The notes under the pieces were generated by a model. It ran no database searches. It was given only the letters and a program-made list of their open reading frames with translations, and was not told the origin of the DNA. Positions 16,969 through 26,583 of a stretch of 34,240 nt of DNA are shown here, one piece after another; positions within the stretch are counted from its first letter, which is position 1, and the number at the start of each line of letters is the position of its first letter. The DNA is from Verrucomicrobiota bacterium (GTDB lineage Bacteria; Verrucomicrobiota; Verrucomicrobiia; JADLBR01). The DNA lies in NCBI GenBank assembly GCA_029560585.1, contig JAKQKQ010000062.1, positions 1 through 34,240 on the forward strand. The letters are read 5' to 3'. A program made the translations under genes and the position numbers.

Positions 16969-18136
16969 GGTTCCGCGCCTCATCCATGATCATCAGCGTG
17001 CCGGCCAATTGGGCGAGGCCCGTGGCCATGGGGGCAGTATCGACATATTCCCTGATCTCGTCGATTTCAGGGCTTCGAGAACCGCGCGTGATGCCCAGCG
17101 TGAGCGCGGGGATGCCGCGCTCGAAGAACGCGGACATCGGCGATGTCGTGAGGTACATCATGGGCTTGAGGTCGAGTGCCTCGAGCACCGATCGAGTCCC
17201 GCGCACGAGAGGATGCGTGTCCTCAATGCCGCCCGGCTCGCGCCGCGTGAAGAGATCCAGTCGCACGGAGACGCCGGAGCGGGACGCGACGAGGCCCGTG
17301 ATCTCGCGCAGGCGCGCACCCACGTCATCGAGGATCTGGGAGGACTCGCTCCTGACCTCGAAACCGAGTCGGGTCTCTCGCGCGATATTCTGGCACGAGA
17401 TGCCCCCGCGGATCATTCCCGTGACGAGGTGGGTGCGGGGCCGCTGCGGGAGGGGGATCTGGCTGAGCATCAGGACGATGTCGCTCATGGGCAAGATGGT
17501 TCCCGATTTGCCATGCTGGGCCCATTCGAAGTCGTCCGGCAGGCGACAGATGATTTCGCCCCGGAGCGTGCCGAGGCAGGCATGGTTGAGGCGTCCAAGC
17601 TGGACCCCCTCGACATAGAGGCCGGCCACGGGCGGCGCGGAGGCGTTGCCGAGATAGAATTTTAGGCCCTCGAGATTGCCACGATTCAGCATGCGCGCGG
17701 CGGTCATGAGCAGCAGGTTGGCCCGCAGGGTGATCCCGAGGCGCTCAAGGAGCGTGGGGAGGACCGTGAGGGCGGCGAGCCCGACGCTGTTGTCCCCGAC
17801 GAATGGGCCCTCGATGCGATCCGCCTCGATCTCGACCGTCTGATCTTCGGGGTCTTCCACGATCGTGTCCGCGTTGGCCGCGACGACGATCGTATGGTCG
17901 CCAACCGAGCCCGGTATCAGGCCGAAACCATTCCCGACCTCGTCCGAAGAGGGGTTTTGGAGGCCGCAATCGGCGAATCTCTCGAGGATGAAGCTGACGC
18001 GGTCTGCCTCGGAGAACGTGGGGGAGGGGATCTCCCCAATCATGACGATGTCGGCGAGCAGAAGCTCGCGCAAGTCGGCGGCGGCCGCGCGTATCGCGGG
18101 CAATCTGGCTAACACCGATTGGCCATTGGACGCCAT
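16955..18136 (-). CDS. M20-like peptidase homologue lacking most metal ligands
   Basis: This 393-residue protein has the overall layout of M20 metallopeptidases: an N-terminal catalytic-type half, a lid domain (about 185-295) and the C-terminal GIPALTLG segment (341-348). The ligand positions are mostly changed. The HxD motif reads N88-A89-D90, the Glu-Glu pair aligns with Met149-Leu150, the TD of TDAN aligns with Ser332-Pro333, and the final His aligns with about Asp359. Only Asp90 and Asp115 (in GDN) remain. It is therefore probably not a zinc peptidase. It heads the minus-strand operon and overlaps gpgS, so a structural, regulatory or substrate-binding role in the solute pathway is possible. 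A new catalytic use of the fold cannot be excluded. No signal peptide is visible. Confidence 0.82.
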   Translation of the reverse strand: MASNGQSVLARLPAIRAAAADLRELLLADIVMIGEIPSPTFSEADRVSFILERFADCGLQNPSSDEVGNGFGLIPGSVGDHTIVVAANADTIVEDPEDQTVEIEADRIEGPFVGDNSVGLAALTVLPTLLERLGITLRANLLLMTAARMLNRGNLEGLKFYLGNASAPPVAGLYVEGVQLGRLNHACLGTLRGEIICRLPDDFEWAQHGKSGTILPMSDIVLMLSQIPLPQRPRTHLVTGMIRGGISCQNIARETRLGFEVRSESSQILDDVGARLREITGLVASRSGVSVRLDLFTRREPGGIEDTHPLVRGTRSVLEALDLKPMMYLTTSPMSAFFERGIPALTLGITRGSRSPEIDEIREYVDTAPMATGLAQLAGTLMIMDEARNHENS

Positions 18137-18227
18137 GAGATAGATTTACCCTCTCCGTGGGACCGCGGGGATTTCATAAAAATTCCCTTGCATGCTAACC
18201 CGATGCGGGAAGTTTGTCTAGGCGACC
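18137..18227. promoter_or_regulatory. Divergent promoter region of the glucosylglycerate cluster
   Basis: These 91 bp separate the divergent start codons of the M20-like gene (minus) and the GT4 gene (plus), so they should hold both promoters. The centre is AT-rich with an imperfect inverted repeat, GGGATTT (18168-18174) and AAATTCCC (18180-18187). TATGAA read on the minus strand (18173-18178) is a possible -10. TTGCAT (18188-18193) is a possible -35 for the plus strand, without a good -10. The shared spacer suggests joint regulation of both arms, for example by osmotic or nitrogen stress, as known for glucosylglycerate in other bacteria. That link is inferred. Confidence 0.45.
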
Positions 18228-19541
18228 ATGGCAAAAAACTTCGTTTGGAAGAGCAGCAAGCACATCGAGCCGCAGCGGATCGGGTTCGTCTCGACCCGTT
18301 TCGCCGGGACGGACGGCGTCTCGCTAGAGAGCACGAAATGGGCGGACGCGCTGGGCGATGACCGGCACGAGAGCTTCTGGTATTCGGGGCGATCGGATCG
18401 GCCGCCTGATTCGAGCATGTGCGTTCCGGAGGCGAATTTTGCGCACCCGGAGAACGTGTGGATCAACAGCCGCATCTGGGGCGTGATACGGCGAGATCCG
18501 GTGGTGAGCCGTCGAATCCATAACGTCTCGGACTATCTGAAGCTTACGCTAAGGGAGTTCATCGAGCGGTACGACATCGGCATTCTTGTGGTGGAGAACG
18601 CCCTGGCGATACCGATGCACGTCCCGCTGGGGGTGGCGATCGCGGAATTGCTGTGCGAGATGCCGGTCGCTGCGATCGGACACCACCATGATTTCTATTG
18701 GGAGAGGCAACGCTTCGGTGTCAACGCGGTGCCGGACTATCTGGACATGGCGTTCCCCCCCCGGAGGGCGTCGCTGCAACACGTGGTGATCAATGAGGTC
18801 GCCCAGGAGGAGCTGTCGCGGCGCAAGGGGCTGCCATCGGTGCTGGTCCCGAACGTCCTGGATTTCGAGAACCCGCCCCCGCCGCCCGACGCGTACGCGG
18901 CCGACGTCCGCGCGGAACTGGGACTGGTGCCGGGCGATGTCTTCATCCTCCAGCCAACCCGCGTCGTGCCGCGCAAGGGAATCGAACAGGCCATCAATCT
19001 GGTCAAGCAATTGGGCGACTCGCGGTACAAGCTGATAGTCTCGCACGAGTCCGGCGACGAGGGGGAGGAATACCGGCAGATGCTCGTGGACTGGGCGAAG
19101 GCGTCGGGCGTTGACCTGAGGTTCGTGGCGTACCGCGTGGGGGACGTTCGGCAGGTCGATAACGAGGGGAGGAAGATCTTCACCATGTGGGACCTTTACT
19201 CGCAGGCGGACCTGGTGACCTACCCGAGTCTCTACGAGGGATTCGGCAACGCATTTCTGGAGGCGATCTATTTCAAGGTGCCCGTGATCGTCAACCGGTA
19301 TGCGATTTTTGGAAGGGACATCGAACCGAAGGGGTTCAGGGTTCCGACGATGGACGGTTTTGTGACCCGACGCATGGTGGCAGAGGTGCACCGCGTGCTG
19401 GAGGATGCGGAATATCGGCGCGAGATGGTGGAGCACAACTATCGGGTGGCCGCGCGGTACTTCGATTATGCGGAACTGCGCCGGAGGCTGAGGACGGTGA
19501 TCGCAAACATCGCCGGTGGCACGAGGATTAATGGGGCATGA
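18228..19541 (+). CDS. Family 4 glycosyltransferase, candidate mannosylglucosylglycerate synthase
   Basis: This 437-residue GT-B fold enzyme has an N-terminal acceptor-domain motif [20 protein letters not shown] (19-38), HHHDFYWER (152-160), a donor-binding segment [18 protein letters not shown] (242-259) and the E-x7-E pair at Glu337 and Glu345 in [11 protein letters not shown]. It is cytoplasmic, with no signal or membrane segment. The stop overlaps the GH13 start by 4 bases (ATGA), and the gene is divergent from the gpgS operon. The opening motif and this setting fit the GT4 enzymes that add mannose to glucosylglycerate in the MGG pathway described for Petrotoga. A nucleotide-sugar specificity cannot be read by eye, so other disaccharide synthases remain possible. 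The ATG at 18228 has no clear Shine-Dalgarno. Confidence 0.83.
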   Translation: MAKNFVWKSSKHIEPQRIGFVSTRFAGTDGVSLESTKWADALGDDRHESFWYSGRSDRPPDSSMCVPEANFAHPENVWINSRIWGVIRRDPVVSRRIHNVSDYLKLTLREFIERYDIGILVVENALAIPMHVPLGVAIAELLCEMPVAAIGHHHDFYWERQRFGVNAVPDYLDMAFPPRRASLQHVVINEVAQEELSRRKGLPSVLVPNVLDFENPPPPPDAYAADVRAELGLVPGDVFILQPTRVVPRKGIEQAINLVKQLGDSRYKLIVSHESGDEGEEYRQMLVDWAKASGVDLRFVAYRVGDVRQVDNEGRKIFTMWDLYSQADLVTYPSLYEGFGNAFLEAIYFKVPVIVNRYAIFGRDIEPKGFRVPTMDGFVTRRMVAEVHRVLEDAEYRREMVEHNYRVAARYFDYAELRRRLRTVIANIAGGTRINGA

Positions 19542-21277
19542 TCAAGTGTATTTCGCGGGAATCGCTCGAGAGGATGCGTGGGAGGTTTGAGCGCCTGTAC
19601 GGCGCGGACCTTGCGGCCAGGTGCGTGGAGCGGGCGGTGATGCTGGTGGGACGCTACGGCGTGGGGCTGGATGCCCGCCCCCCCGCGGCGCCCTGGAGCG
19701 AACGGGATGCCCTGCTGATCGCGTATGGGGACATGGTCCGCCGCGAGGGCGAGGCGCCGCTCGCCACCCTCGGGAGATTCGCGGGCGGAGCCCTGCGCGG
19801 AGCGTTTTCAATGCTGCACGTGCTGCCCTTCTTTCCGTATTCGTCGGATGATGGTTTTGCGGTCCTGGGGTATCGCGAGGTAAATCCGAGCCTGGGGGAC
19901 TGGCGGGACATACGGAGGCTTGGCGAATCGAATCGGCTCATGGTGGACCTCGTGCTGAATCATTGTTCGCGAGGGCATCCATGGTTCAGGGACTACGTGC
20001 TGGGGATCGATCCGTATGCCGGGTATTTCGTCGAGGCCGACCCGGGCGCGGATCTCTCGGCGGTGGTGCGCCCGCGACCATCGCCGCTGTTGCATCAGGT
20101 GCAGACGCGGATGGGGACGCGCTGGGTGTGGATGACATTTGGCGAGGATCAGGTGGATCTGAATTTTGCAGAACCCGATGTCCTGTTTGAGCTCTTGGAT
20201 ATCCTGATCACGTACATAGCAAACGGCGCGAGGATTGTCCGGCTGGATGCGGTGGCGTTCCTGTGGAAGGAGCCGGGGACGTCGTGCGTTCATCTGCCGC
20301 AGACCCACGAGGTGGTGAAATTGATCCGGGACTTTCTGGAAATCGTTGCCCCGGACGTGATCCTTGTCACGGAGACGAATGTGCCGCATGCGGAGAATGT
20401 CGGCTACTTCGGGTGCGGCGACGAGGCGCACGTCGTCTATCAATTCAGTCTGCCCCCGCTGCTGTTGCACGGTTTGCTCTCGGGTTCGGCGCGACACCTG
20501 GCGTCGTGGGCGGCTGGTCTGGGCAGTCCGCCGCCGGGGTGCGCGTTCTTGAATTTCACGGCGTCGCATGATGGGATCGGCGTCAGGCCTTTGGAGGGTC
20601 TGGTGCCTGGAGATGCCGTGGGGTGGATTGCGTCGGAGGTGGTGAGGCGGGGCGGGCGCGTTTCATCGCGGTCGGTTGCTGGCGGCGGGGAGGCGCCCTA
20701 TGAGCTGAACACGACATTTTATGATGCGCTGGGTTTTCCCGGGGGTGAGCCACGCGGCGGCCTGCACCTGCGGCGATTCCTGTGCTCGCAGGCGATCCCG
20801 ATGTCGCTGAAGGGCATTCCGGCATTCTATTTCAATAGCCTGCTGGCCGCGCCCAACGATCAGGAGGGTTTTCAGTTACTGGGCTATCCGCGCGCATTGA
20901 ATCGTCGGCGGTGGCGGGAGGAGGAAGCCGTTCAGCTGTTGGCGGGCGAGGGGCCGCCGGCGGTGGCCTGTCGGGAGATCCTGCGCATGCTTGCGGTGCG
21001 CTCGGCACATCCCGCCTTCCATCCCGACGGAGGGCAACGGATACTGGACATGGGTGATGCAATCTTCTGTGTCGAGCGGTTGGTGCCCGGTGGTGCGGGC
21101 AAGGTGGTCTGTATTCATAATATGATCTCCGAACCGGTGACGATCGGGGTGGATGAAGGATCGCAAGATCTCCTTGGCGGTTTGCGAGTGGCCGCGGGCG
21201 GCCGGGCAGAAATTGAACCATATGGCGTGGCTTGGTTGGCATCCCATGGGGGGCCGGCTGGTAGAAATCGCGATTGA
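19538..21277 (+). CDS. GH13_18 phosphorylase, probably glucosylglycerate phosphorylase
   Basis: This 579-residue protein belongs to the sucrose phosphorylase subfamily of GH13. Visible motifs are [19 protein letters not shown] (94-112), DLVLNHCS (137-144), [14 protein letters not shown] (235-248, nucleophile Asp237), [16 protein letters not shown] (277-292, acid/base Glu279) and the ASHDGIG segment (stabiliser Asp345). The [17 protein letters not shown] stretch is typical of members acting on glucosylglycerate, and the neighbouring gpgS cluster supports that over sucrose. The reaction would be glucosylglycerate plus phosphate giving glucose-1-phosphate and glycerate. Coupling to the GT4 gene by a 4-base overlap means synthesis and recycling genes are encoded together. 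Sucrose or glucosylglycerol phosphorylase are the alternatives. Confidence 0.87.
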   Translation: MIKCISRESLERMRGRFERLYGADLAARCVERAVMLVGRYGVGLDARPPAAPWSERDALLIAYGDMVRREGEAPLATLGRFAGGALRGAFSMLHVLPFFPYSSDDGFAVLGYREVNPSLGDWRDIRRLGESNRLMVDLVLNHCSRGHPWFRDYVLGIDPYAGYFVEADPGADLSAVVRPRPSPLLHQVQTRMGTRWVWMTFGEDQVDLNFAEPDVLFELLDILITYIANGARIVRLDAVAFLWKEPGTSCVHLPQTHEVVKLIRDFLEIVAPDVILVTETNVPHAENVGYFGCGDEAHVVYQFSLPPLLLHGLLSGSARHLASWAAGLGSPPPGCAFLNFTASHDGIGVRPLEGLVPGDAVGWIASEVVRRGGRVSSRSVAGGGEAPYELNTTFYDALGFPGGEPRGGLHLRRFLCSQAIPMSLKGIPAFYFNSLLAAPNDQEGFQLLGYPRALNRRRWREEEAVQLLAGEGPPAVACREILRMLAVRSAHPAFHPDGGQRILDMGDAIFCVERLVPGGAGKVVCIHNMISEPVTIGVDEGSQDLLGGLRVAAGGRAEIEPYGVAWLASHGGPAGRNRD

Positions 21278-21309
21278 CAGGTTGGCCTCGCTGCGCGAAG
21301 CGAAGTGCG

Positions 21310-23079
21310 GTGGATCTATTTGGCATCAAGCTTTGGCCGGAGCGCAGCATCGAGGACGAGGAGTTTCCCGAGCAGAGGCGCCGCCGATGGCTTTGGGCGT
21401 GGGCCCTTGTGGGGCTGGTTGTGGCGGCGGTGCTGCTCCGGCCCGTGGCCGGGCCCGCCTTCCGGCATTTTCAGTCCGAGCGGCTGTTGTCGAAAGCACG
21501 GCAACAGATGGCGACTGGGGATGTGTCCATGGCGCGGACGAGCCTGGAGCGGGCCCTGTATTATGAGCCAGCAAGAACGGATTTGTTGGAGGTGCTGGCC
21601 GATGCGCTCCGGGCCGAGGGTTCGCCCCGTTACGTGACGATGCTGGCGCGGGCGGCGGCGATTGAGACCAACCGTCCGGATCTCGCGCTGGCCGCGGTCC
21701 AGGCTTGTGTCACGAACGGGGCGGTGGAGCTGGCGGTGCCGCTGATCGATCGGTTCAGCGGCATGCATTCGGACAACGCCGAATTGTGGTACTGGAGCGG
21801 ACGGGTCCTGGAGCAGGAGGGGCGGCAGGCGGAGGCCGCCGCGGCGTGGATGAGGGCTTGCCAATTGGCCCCTCGGGATTCTCGGATCCACCTCGGCGTG
21901 GGGATCCGCGAGATCGCATCCCAGAGACCCGATATCGTGGCACGCGGCATGCAGCGGCTAGAAGGTCTGCGCCGGGATCCGGATGGGGGGATCCGTTCTG
22001 CGGCGGTATCCGCGCTTGCGGATCATGCGATGTCATCCGATCCGCGAGCCGCCGCAGCGATCTGGGACCGGTACCTGGCTGAGAATCCGGGCGACCGGGG
22101 CGCGGCCATCTCGCACCTGAGGGTGCTTGCCAGGGTGGATCCGGCCTCGGTTCCGGGGCGGATCGCGACACTCTGGGCGAATACGGCGAACTTGGACCAG
22201 AGGTTGGAGCTTGTGTCGGCGGTGGCGAAGATCAGTGGCCCGGAGGCGGGATGGGGCCTGATCGAGCGGTTGACCCCGAGAGAGAAGCTGGAGGCGAAGG
22301 CGCTGGTATCGCGGTTGGAGATCTTGGCGGGGATGGGTCGCTGGCCCGAGGTGGTGGAGACCGCCGAGGTTTCGGCAGAGAGTCGCTCGCTATTTGGGGT
22401 GGATGACCAGATCTCGGTCTGGGGATGGTTGGGGGTGGCGAGGTTCTCGCTCGCGGACGTGGCCGGGTTTCAGGCGGCGAGCCGCGCACTGGAGGCGCTG
22501 GTGGGCACGAACGCGGATCGGGCGATGCGGGTGGGCGAATGGCTGGCATCGCGAGGCTTCGATTATGAGGCGGCGGCTTTTTTTCGCACCGCGTCCCGCC
22601 CGAACAGCCCACGCCGGTATGCGGCACTGTTGGCGCTGGATATGCTCTACGGTCGCATGGGCGACCGCCAGAAGCGGCTGCTGGCCTGCGAGCAATTGCT
22701 GCAGCTGGATTCCGAAAATCCGGCGGTGCAGAGCAAGTTGGCCTCCGTGCTGCTCGAGCTGGGCTGGGATCGCGAGCGGGCGCTGAAACTGGCGCGAGAG
22801 GCATGGGATAAGAAGAGGGCCTCCTACGAGTTCATGGACACGTACGCGCACGCGCTCGCCATGAATGGTCTGGCCGGAGATGGCGTCGCCCTGTACGAGC
22901 AGATGCCGCCGGAGTTTTTGGGGCGGGACACGGTCCGGTTGAATTATGTGGAGTCGCTCATGAGCGCCGGCCGTTTTGCAGATGCACGATTGCAGCTGAA
23001 TCAGGTGAAGGCCGATCGTTTGCCGAGGGCGATCCAGCCCCGGCGTGATCGGATCGAGATCGAGCTGCGTGCCCGATGA
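21310..23079 (+). CDS. Membrane-anchored TPR-type protein
   Basis: This 589-residue protein has a short cytoplasmic segment, one transmembrane helix (about 28-44, after the basic QRRRRW) and a long helical-repeat domain presumably outside the cytoplasmic membrane. The repeats are TPR-like, for example QQMATGDVSMARTSLERALYYEPARTDLLEVLADAL, AELWYWSGRVLEQEGRQAEAAAAWMRACQLAPRD and the segment with LLQLDSENPAVQSKLASVLLELG. I chose GTG 21310, which gives a compact N-terminus; the frame is also open from a TTG at 21274 inside the preceding stop. It lies 32 bp behind the GH13 gene. Such proteins usually scaffold envelope or exopolysaccharide complexes. No specific partner can be named from the sequence. 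Confidence 0.8.
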   Translation: MDLFGIKLWPERSIEDEEFPEQRRRRWLWAWALVGLVVAAVLLRPVAGPAFRHFQSERLLSKARQQMATGDVSMARTSLERALYYEPARTDLLEVLADALRAEGSPRYVTMLARAAAIETNRPDLALAAVQACVTNGAVELAVPLIDRFSGMHSDNAELWYWSGRVLEQEGRQAEAAAAWMRACQLAPRDSRIHLGVGIREIASQRPDIVARGMQRLEGLRRDPDGGIRSAAVSALADHAMSSDPRAAAAIWDRYLAENPGDRGAAISHLRVLARVDPASVPGRIATLWANTANLDQRLELVSAVAKISGPEAGWGLIERLTPREKLEAKALVSRLEILAGMGRWPEVVETAEVSAESRSLFGVDDQISVWGWLGVARFSLADVAGFQAASRALEALVGTNADRAMRVGEWLASRGFDYEAAAFFRTASRPNSPRRYAALLALDMLYGRMGDRQKRLLACEQLLQLDSENPAVQSKLASVLLELGWDRERALKLAREAWDKKRASYEFMDTYAHALAMNGLAGDGVALYEQMPPEFLGRDTVRLNYVESLMSAGRFADARLQLNQVKADRLPRAIQPRRDRIEIELRAR

Positions 23080-23116
23080 CGTCTCAGCATTGACCGGGCG
23101 ACGCGACCGCGCGAAC

Positions 23117-23764
23117 ATGTCGCTCATGAGAAACATGCGTTCCGTCCGACTATTGGTGCTGGGACTTTTTTCAATTGGGATCACCGGTCGTGCTTTTGCG
23201 GAAGGGGGCTTCGAGCCCATCTTCAACGGCAAAGATCTGTCGGGCTGGAAGGCCAAGGGTGATGCGCAGTTCTTCGTCCGCGATGGGTGCCTGGTGGGGA
23301 CTCAGACCACCGGAAAGGGGGGCGATCTTTCGACAGATGCCTCGTATGGGGATTTCGAGTTCCGGGCGACCTACCGCGTAAAATGGCCTGCGAACAGCGG
23401 GTTCTGGTTCCGCTGGGATCCGGCGACAGGCAAGGGATACCAGTTTGACATTCTGAAGTACTCCAAACCCGTGGCATTCAGCGGCACGATCTACTGTCCC
23501 GGGAAACTCTTTCTGACGACGAACCTTGTCGAGTCTCTGGAGAATCGCGATGGTTGGAATGAGGCGCGGATCTGGGCGAAAGGGGGGCACATCATCGTGT
23601 GGCTGAACGGGAAGAGAGTGGGCGACAGCCATGACACGACTTTTGTGAAAGGCAGCATCGGGATCCAGGTCCACGGTGGTGATGGCGTCAAAGGGATGGA
23701 GATCGCCGCAAAAGACATGAAGATCAGGCCGGTTGGGTCGGAGGAGCAGCCGCCCAGCGATTGA
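23117..23764 (+). CDS. Secreted DUF1080 (3-keto-disaccharide hydrolase type) protein
   Basis: This is a 215-residue exported protein with a signal peptide (RLLVLGLFSIGITGRAFA) followed by one concanavalin-like domain. The domain opens with FEPIFNGKDLSGWKAKGDAQFFVRDG, the usual beginning of DUF1080, and continues with FEFRATYRVKWPANSGFWFRW and the IGIQVHG segment. DUF1080 proteins are abundant in Verrucomicrobiota and Planctomycetota, and some hydrolyse 3-keto-glycosides. ATG codons at 23117, 23126 and 23135 are all possible starts; none has a good Shine-Dalgarno. The gene starts 37 bp after the TPR gene, so it is probably co-transcribed. Confidence 0.85.
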   Translation: MSLMRNMRSVRLLVLGLFSIGITGRAFAEGGFEPIFNGKDLSGWKAKGDAQFFVRDGCLVGTQTTGKGGDLSTDASYGDFEFRATYRVKWPANSGFWFRWDPATGKGYQFDILKYSKPVAFSGTIYCPGKLFLTTNLVESLENRDGWNEARIWAKGGHIIVWLNGKRVGDSHDTTFVKGSIGIQVHGGDGVKGMEIAAKDMKIRPVGSEEQPPSD

Positions 23765-23792
23765 GGTGTCGGCAGGACGGGGCAGCCCGAAA

Positions 23793-24107
23793 ATGCAATT
23801 TGATCACATCGGCATCGTGACCAGCGAGAGGCACGAGGGTGAGCGATTCGTCCCTGCGACTCGCGCCTGGGTCACGGATTTCACCCGGCACCCCTTCCGT
23901 GTCGAATGGCTGAGGTTCGAGCCCGACAGTCCGGTGCGAGGACCGGTGCGCGAGAGGCCTCACGTCGCCTATCGCGTCGATGATATCGAAGAGGCCGCGG
24001 TCGGGATGGAGACGCTGCTCGAGCCATTCGATGCCGGGCCGCGCATCGTCGGGTTCTACTCGAGCGCCGATGGCGCGGTGATCGAGTTCGTGAAATACAA
24101 GGCATGA
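23793..24107 (+). CDS. Small VOC-superfamily (glyoxalase-fold) protein
   Basis: This 104-residue cytoplasmic protein begins with MQFDHIGIVTS, typical of VOC proteins, and carries possible metal ligands His5, Glu38, His57 and Glu98 (in AVIEFVKY). The family includes glyoxalases, methylmalonyl-CoA epimerases and dioxygenases; the substrate here is unknown. I chose ATG 23793 because homology starts there. The stop overlaps the next gene by 4 bases (ATGA), so it is translationally coupled to the gamma-glutamyltransferase. It is too short for a two-module enzyme and should act as a dimer if active. Confidence 0.8.
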   Translation: MQFDHIGIVTSERHEGERFVPATRAWVTDFTRHPFRVEWLRFEPDSPVRGPVRERPHVAYRVDDIEEAAVGMETLLEPFDAGPRIVGFYSSADGAVIEFVKYKA

Positions 24108-25861
24108 CACTCGCGGCTTGCGGGGGCAGAACGTTGGGGCCACCAGTGCCCGGCGACGCATCATGGGCGAGGGCGCCGGCGATCTCCCGTGTCCTTTTGG
24201 TCGCCCTGATGATGTCCTGGGCCTGTCTGGGGAGGGCGGAGGGGGCGCCTGGCCGCGTCGGGGGCGTCGTGGCCACCGTTCACCCATTGGCGACGCAGGC
24301 CGGCATCGAGGCGCTGGAGGGTGGCGGAAATGCGATCGATGCCGCCGTGGCGGCTGCGCTCACGCTGGGGGTGGTGGACGCGCACGACTCGGGGATCGGG
24401 GGCGGCTGTTTCATGCTGATCCGGTCGGCCGATGGACGGCTGGTTTGCATCGATGGTCGCGAGATGGCGCCCCGGGCCGCATCGCGCGATATGTATATTC
24501 GGGAGGGGAGGCCCGATGCGTCGCTGAGCAAGACGGGGCCACTGGCGAGTGCCGTGCCGGGCGCCCTGGCGGCGTACCAGTACGCCCTGGATCAATTTGG
24601 CAGGCGCAAGCTGGCGGACGCACTTCGGGCGGGCATCAGGCACGCGGAGGAGGGGTTTCCGATCGATGCGGTCTTCGCGCGCAAGCTGAAGGTCGGCGCG
24701 GGGGACATCGCGCGGTTTCCGGCGTCACGGGCTATCTTTCTAAAGCCGGATGGAAGTCCGTATCAGGAGGGCGAGACCCTCGTCCAGAAGGATCTCGCGC
24801 AATCTTACCGCGCCTTGGCAGAAGTGGGCGCAGACTGGTTCTATCGGGAACCGTTTCCGCGTGAATGTGAGGCGAGCATGGGGGCCGACGGCGGGATCCT
24901 CGCCGCCGAGGATTTCCGAAAATATCGGATCCGGCTGCGAGATCCCCTGATTACAACCTATCAGGAATGGACGGTTGTCGGCGTGCCACCACCAAGTTCT
25001 GGCGGCGTTCACGTGGCGCAGATGCTCAACATCCTTGAGCATTTCGATTTCAGGTGCGCGCCGGCCGAATCTCCCGACGCGGCGCACATGATTATCGAGG
25101 CGATGAAACTGGCGTTCGCGGACCGGGCGCACTGGCTGGGGGATCCAGACTTCGCGGACGTGCCGCGCGGACTCGTCGACAAGGGCTATGGCGCCGCGCT
25201 CTTCTCCCGCATTGATCCGTTCAAGGCGACGCGCGTTTCAGGCCACGGTGAGCCCCCGGATTGGCAGAGCCGACATTTTGAAAAGCACACGACACATTTC
25301 GCCGCGGCCGACGAATTGGGAAACTGGGTCGCGTGCACCGCGACGATCAATACGCCCTTTGGGTCCAAGGTCGTCATCCCGGGCACGGGCATCCTCATGA
25401 ACAATGAGATGGACGATTTCTCAATCGCGCCCGGCCAGCCCAATAGCTTCCAGTTGGTCGGCGCCGATGCCAATGCGATCGCCCCGGGCAAGCGGCCCCT
25501 CTCCAGCATGAGTCCGACGCTTGTGATGAAGGGGGGCCGGGTCGTCTTGGCCATCGGGGCATCGGGGGGGCCAACGATCATATCACAGACGTTGCTGGGC
25601 CTCGTGCGATGCCTGGATTATGCCATGTCGCCCGTCGAGGCACTGCGCCTACCGCGCTTTCACCATCAGTGGTCGCCTGATCGGGTGCGAATCGAGAAGG
25701 GGTATTCCGACGATTTTCGAGAGAATCTGCGGCGGCGGGGGCACGTCCTTGATGCGGTGGAGAATTTTGGCGCATGCCAGATCATCGGCATCGACGCGAC
25801 CGGCGAATTCTCGGGTGCCAGCGACCCGCGCGTGCCGGGCCTGGCCGCCGTCGTTCCCTGA
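24104..25861 (+). CDS. ggt: Gamma-glutamyltransferase (glutathione hydrolase)
   Basis: This 585-residue protein, close to the E. coli enzyme in length, is predicted to be exported and autocleaved. Family landmarks are GGGNAIDAAVAAALTLGVV, SGIGGGCFMLI, DGREMAP (substrate-binding Arg), PPPSSGGVH, the autocleavage site HTTHF with nucleophile Thr396, NTPFGSKVVIPGTGILMNNEMDDF, PLSSMSPTLV and GASGGPTI. It cleaves or transfers the gamma-glutamyl group of glutathione and related compounds in the periplasm. The N-terminus is long before its hydrophobic core (about 28-42), but no better in-frame start exists. It is coupled to the VOC gene and followed 5 bp later by the WbqC-like gene. Why it sits in a sugar-related operon is unclear. 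Confidence 0.93.
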   Translation: MTLAACGGRTLGPPVPGDASWARAPAISRVLLVALMMSWACLGRAEGAPGRVGGVVATVHPLATQAGIEALEGGGNAIDAAVAAALTLGVVDAHDSGIGGGCFMLIRSADGRLVCIDGREMAPRAASRDMYIREGRPDASLSKTGPLASAVPGALAAYQYALDQFGRRKLADALRAGIRHAEEGFPIDAVFARKLKVGAGDIARFPASRAIFLKPDGSPYQEGETLVQKDLAQSYRALAEVGADWFYREPFPRECEASMGADGGILAAEDFRKYRIRLRDPLITTYQEWTVVGVPPPSSGGVHVAQMLNILEHFDFRCAPAESPDAAHMIIEAMKLAFADRAHWLGDPDFADVPRGLVDKGYGAALFSRIDPFKATRVSGHGEPPDWQSRHFEKHTTHFAAADELGNWVACTATINTPFGSKVVIPGTGILMNNEMDDFSIAPGQPNSFQLVGADANAIAPGKRPLSSMSPTLVMKGGRVVLAIGASGGPTIISQTLLGLVRCLDYAMSPVEALRLPRFHHQWSPDRVRIEKGYSDDFRENLRRRGHVLDAVENFGACQIIGIDATGEFSGASDPRVPGLAAVVP

Positions 25862-25866
25862 AGATC

Positions 25867-26574
25867 ATGCGCATCGCGGTTACCCAGCCTTACCTGTTTC
25901 CGTACATCGCGTGGTATCAGGTGATCGACGCGTGCGACACGTTTGTCATCGGGGATGATTTCCAGTACTTTAAATCCGGGTACATCAATCGGAATCATAT
26001 TTTGCTGGGTGGGAGGCCATCGCCCTTCGTCGTGCCGTTGCGGCGGGCCAGCCGCACGGCCCTGATCGGTGAGCGCGAGATCAGCGGGTGGCATTGGGCC
26101 GGCCGATTGCTGCGGAGCATCGCCACGGCCTACCGGCGTGCCCCATGTTTCAATGAGGTCTATCCACTGATCGAGGATATCGTGTCGGAGCCGAGCCCTC
26201 TGCTTATCGATCTGCTGGAGCGGGCGATCGTTCGGACGTCGCGCCATCTGGGGCTGGATCGGCGCATCGTCCGGGCGTCTCGCTGCCACGAGAATCGCGG
26301 GTTGCGGGGGCAGGAACGGATTTTGGACATCGCGCGGGCGATGGGCGCCGACTGCTACCTTCAGCGGGAGACAGACGCGGTCAGGGCACTCTATTGCCAC
26401 GACCTCTTTGCGGCGCGGGGTGTCGAATTGAAGTTTGTCCGCGTGGGCTTGCTGCCATATGTCCAGCGTCGGGTGAGAGAGTTCATTCAGGGCCTGAGCC
26501 TGATCGATTTCCTCATGTTCGTTCCGCCAGAGGAGCGCGGGCGGCACTTGCGGGCGTACGCGATCGTCGATTAA
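25867..26574 (+). CDS. WbqC-like family protein
   Basis: This 235-residue cytoplasmic protein begins MRIAVTQPYLFPYIAWYQVID and has DTFVIGDDFQYFKSGYINRN, both typical of WbqC-like proteins. The family occurs in O-antigen and surface-sugar clusters and is thought to act in modifying nucleotide-linked sugars; the biochemical role is poorly established. The ATG at 25867 begins 5 bp after the ggt stop. It is followed 9 bp later by a NeuD/PglD-like acyltransferase, a common partner, so the two probably act on the same sugar. Confidence 0.87.
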   Translation: MRIAVTQPYLFPYIAWYQVIDACDTFVIGDDFQYFKSGYINRNHILLGGRPSPFVVPLRRASRTALIGEREISGWHWAGRLLRSIATAYRRAPCFNEVYPLIEDIVSEPSPLLIDLLERAIVRTSRHLGLDRRIVRASRCHENRGLRGQERILDIARAMGADCYLQRETDAVRALYCHDLFAARGVELKFVRVGLLPYVQRRVREFIQGLSLIDFLMFVPPEERGRHLRAYAIVD

Positions 26575-26583
26575 GTAATCACC

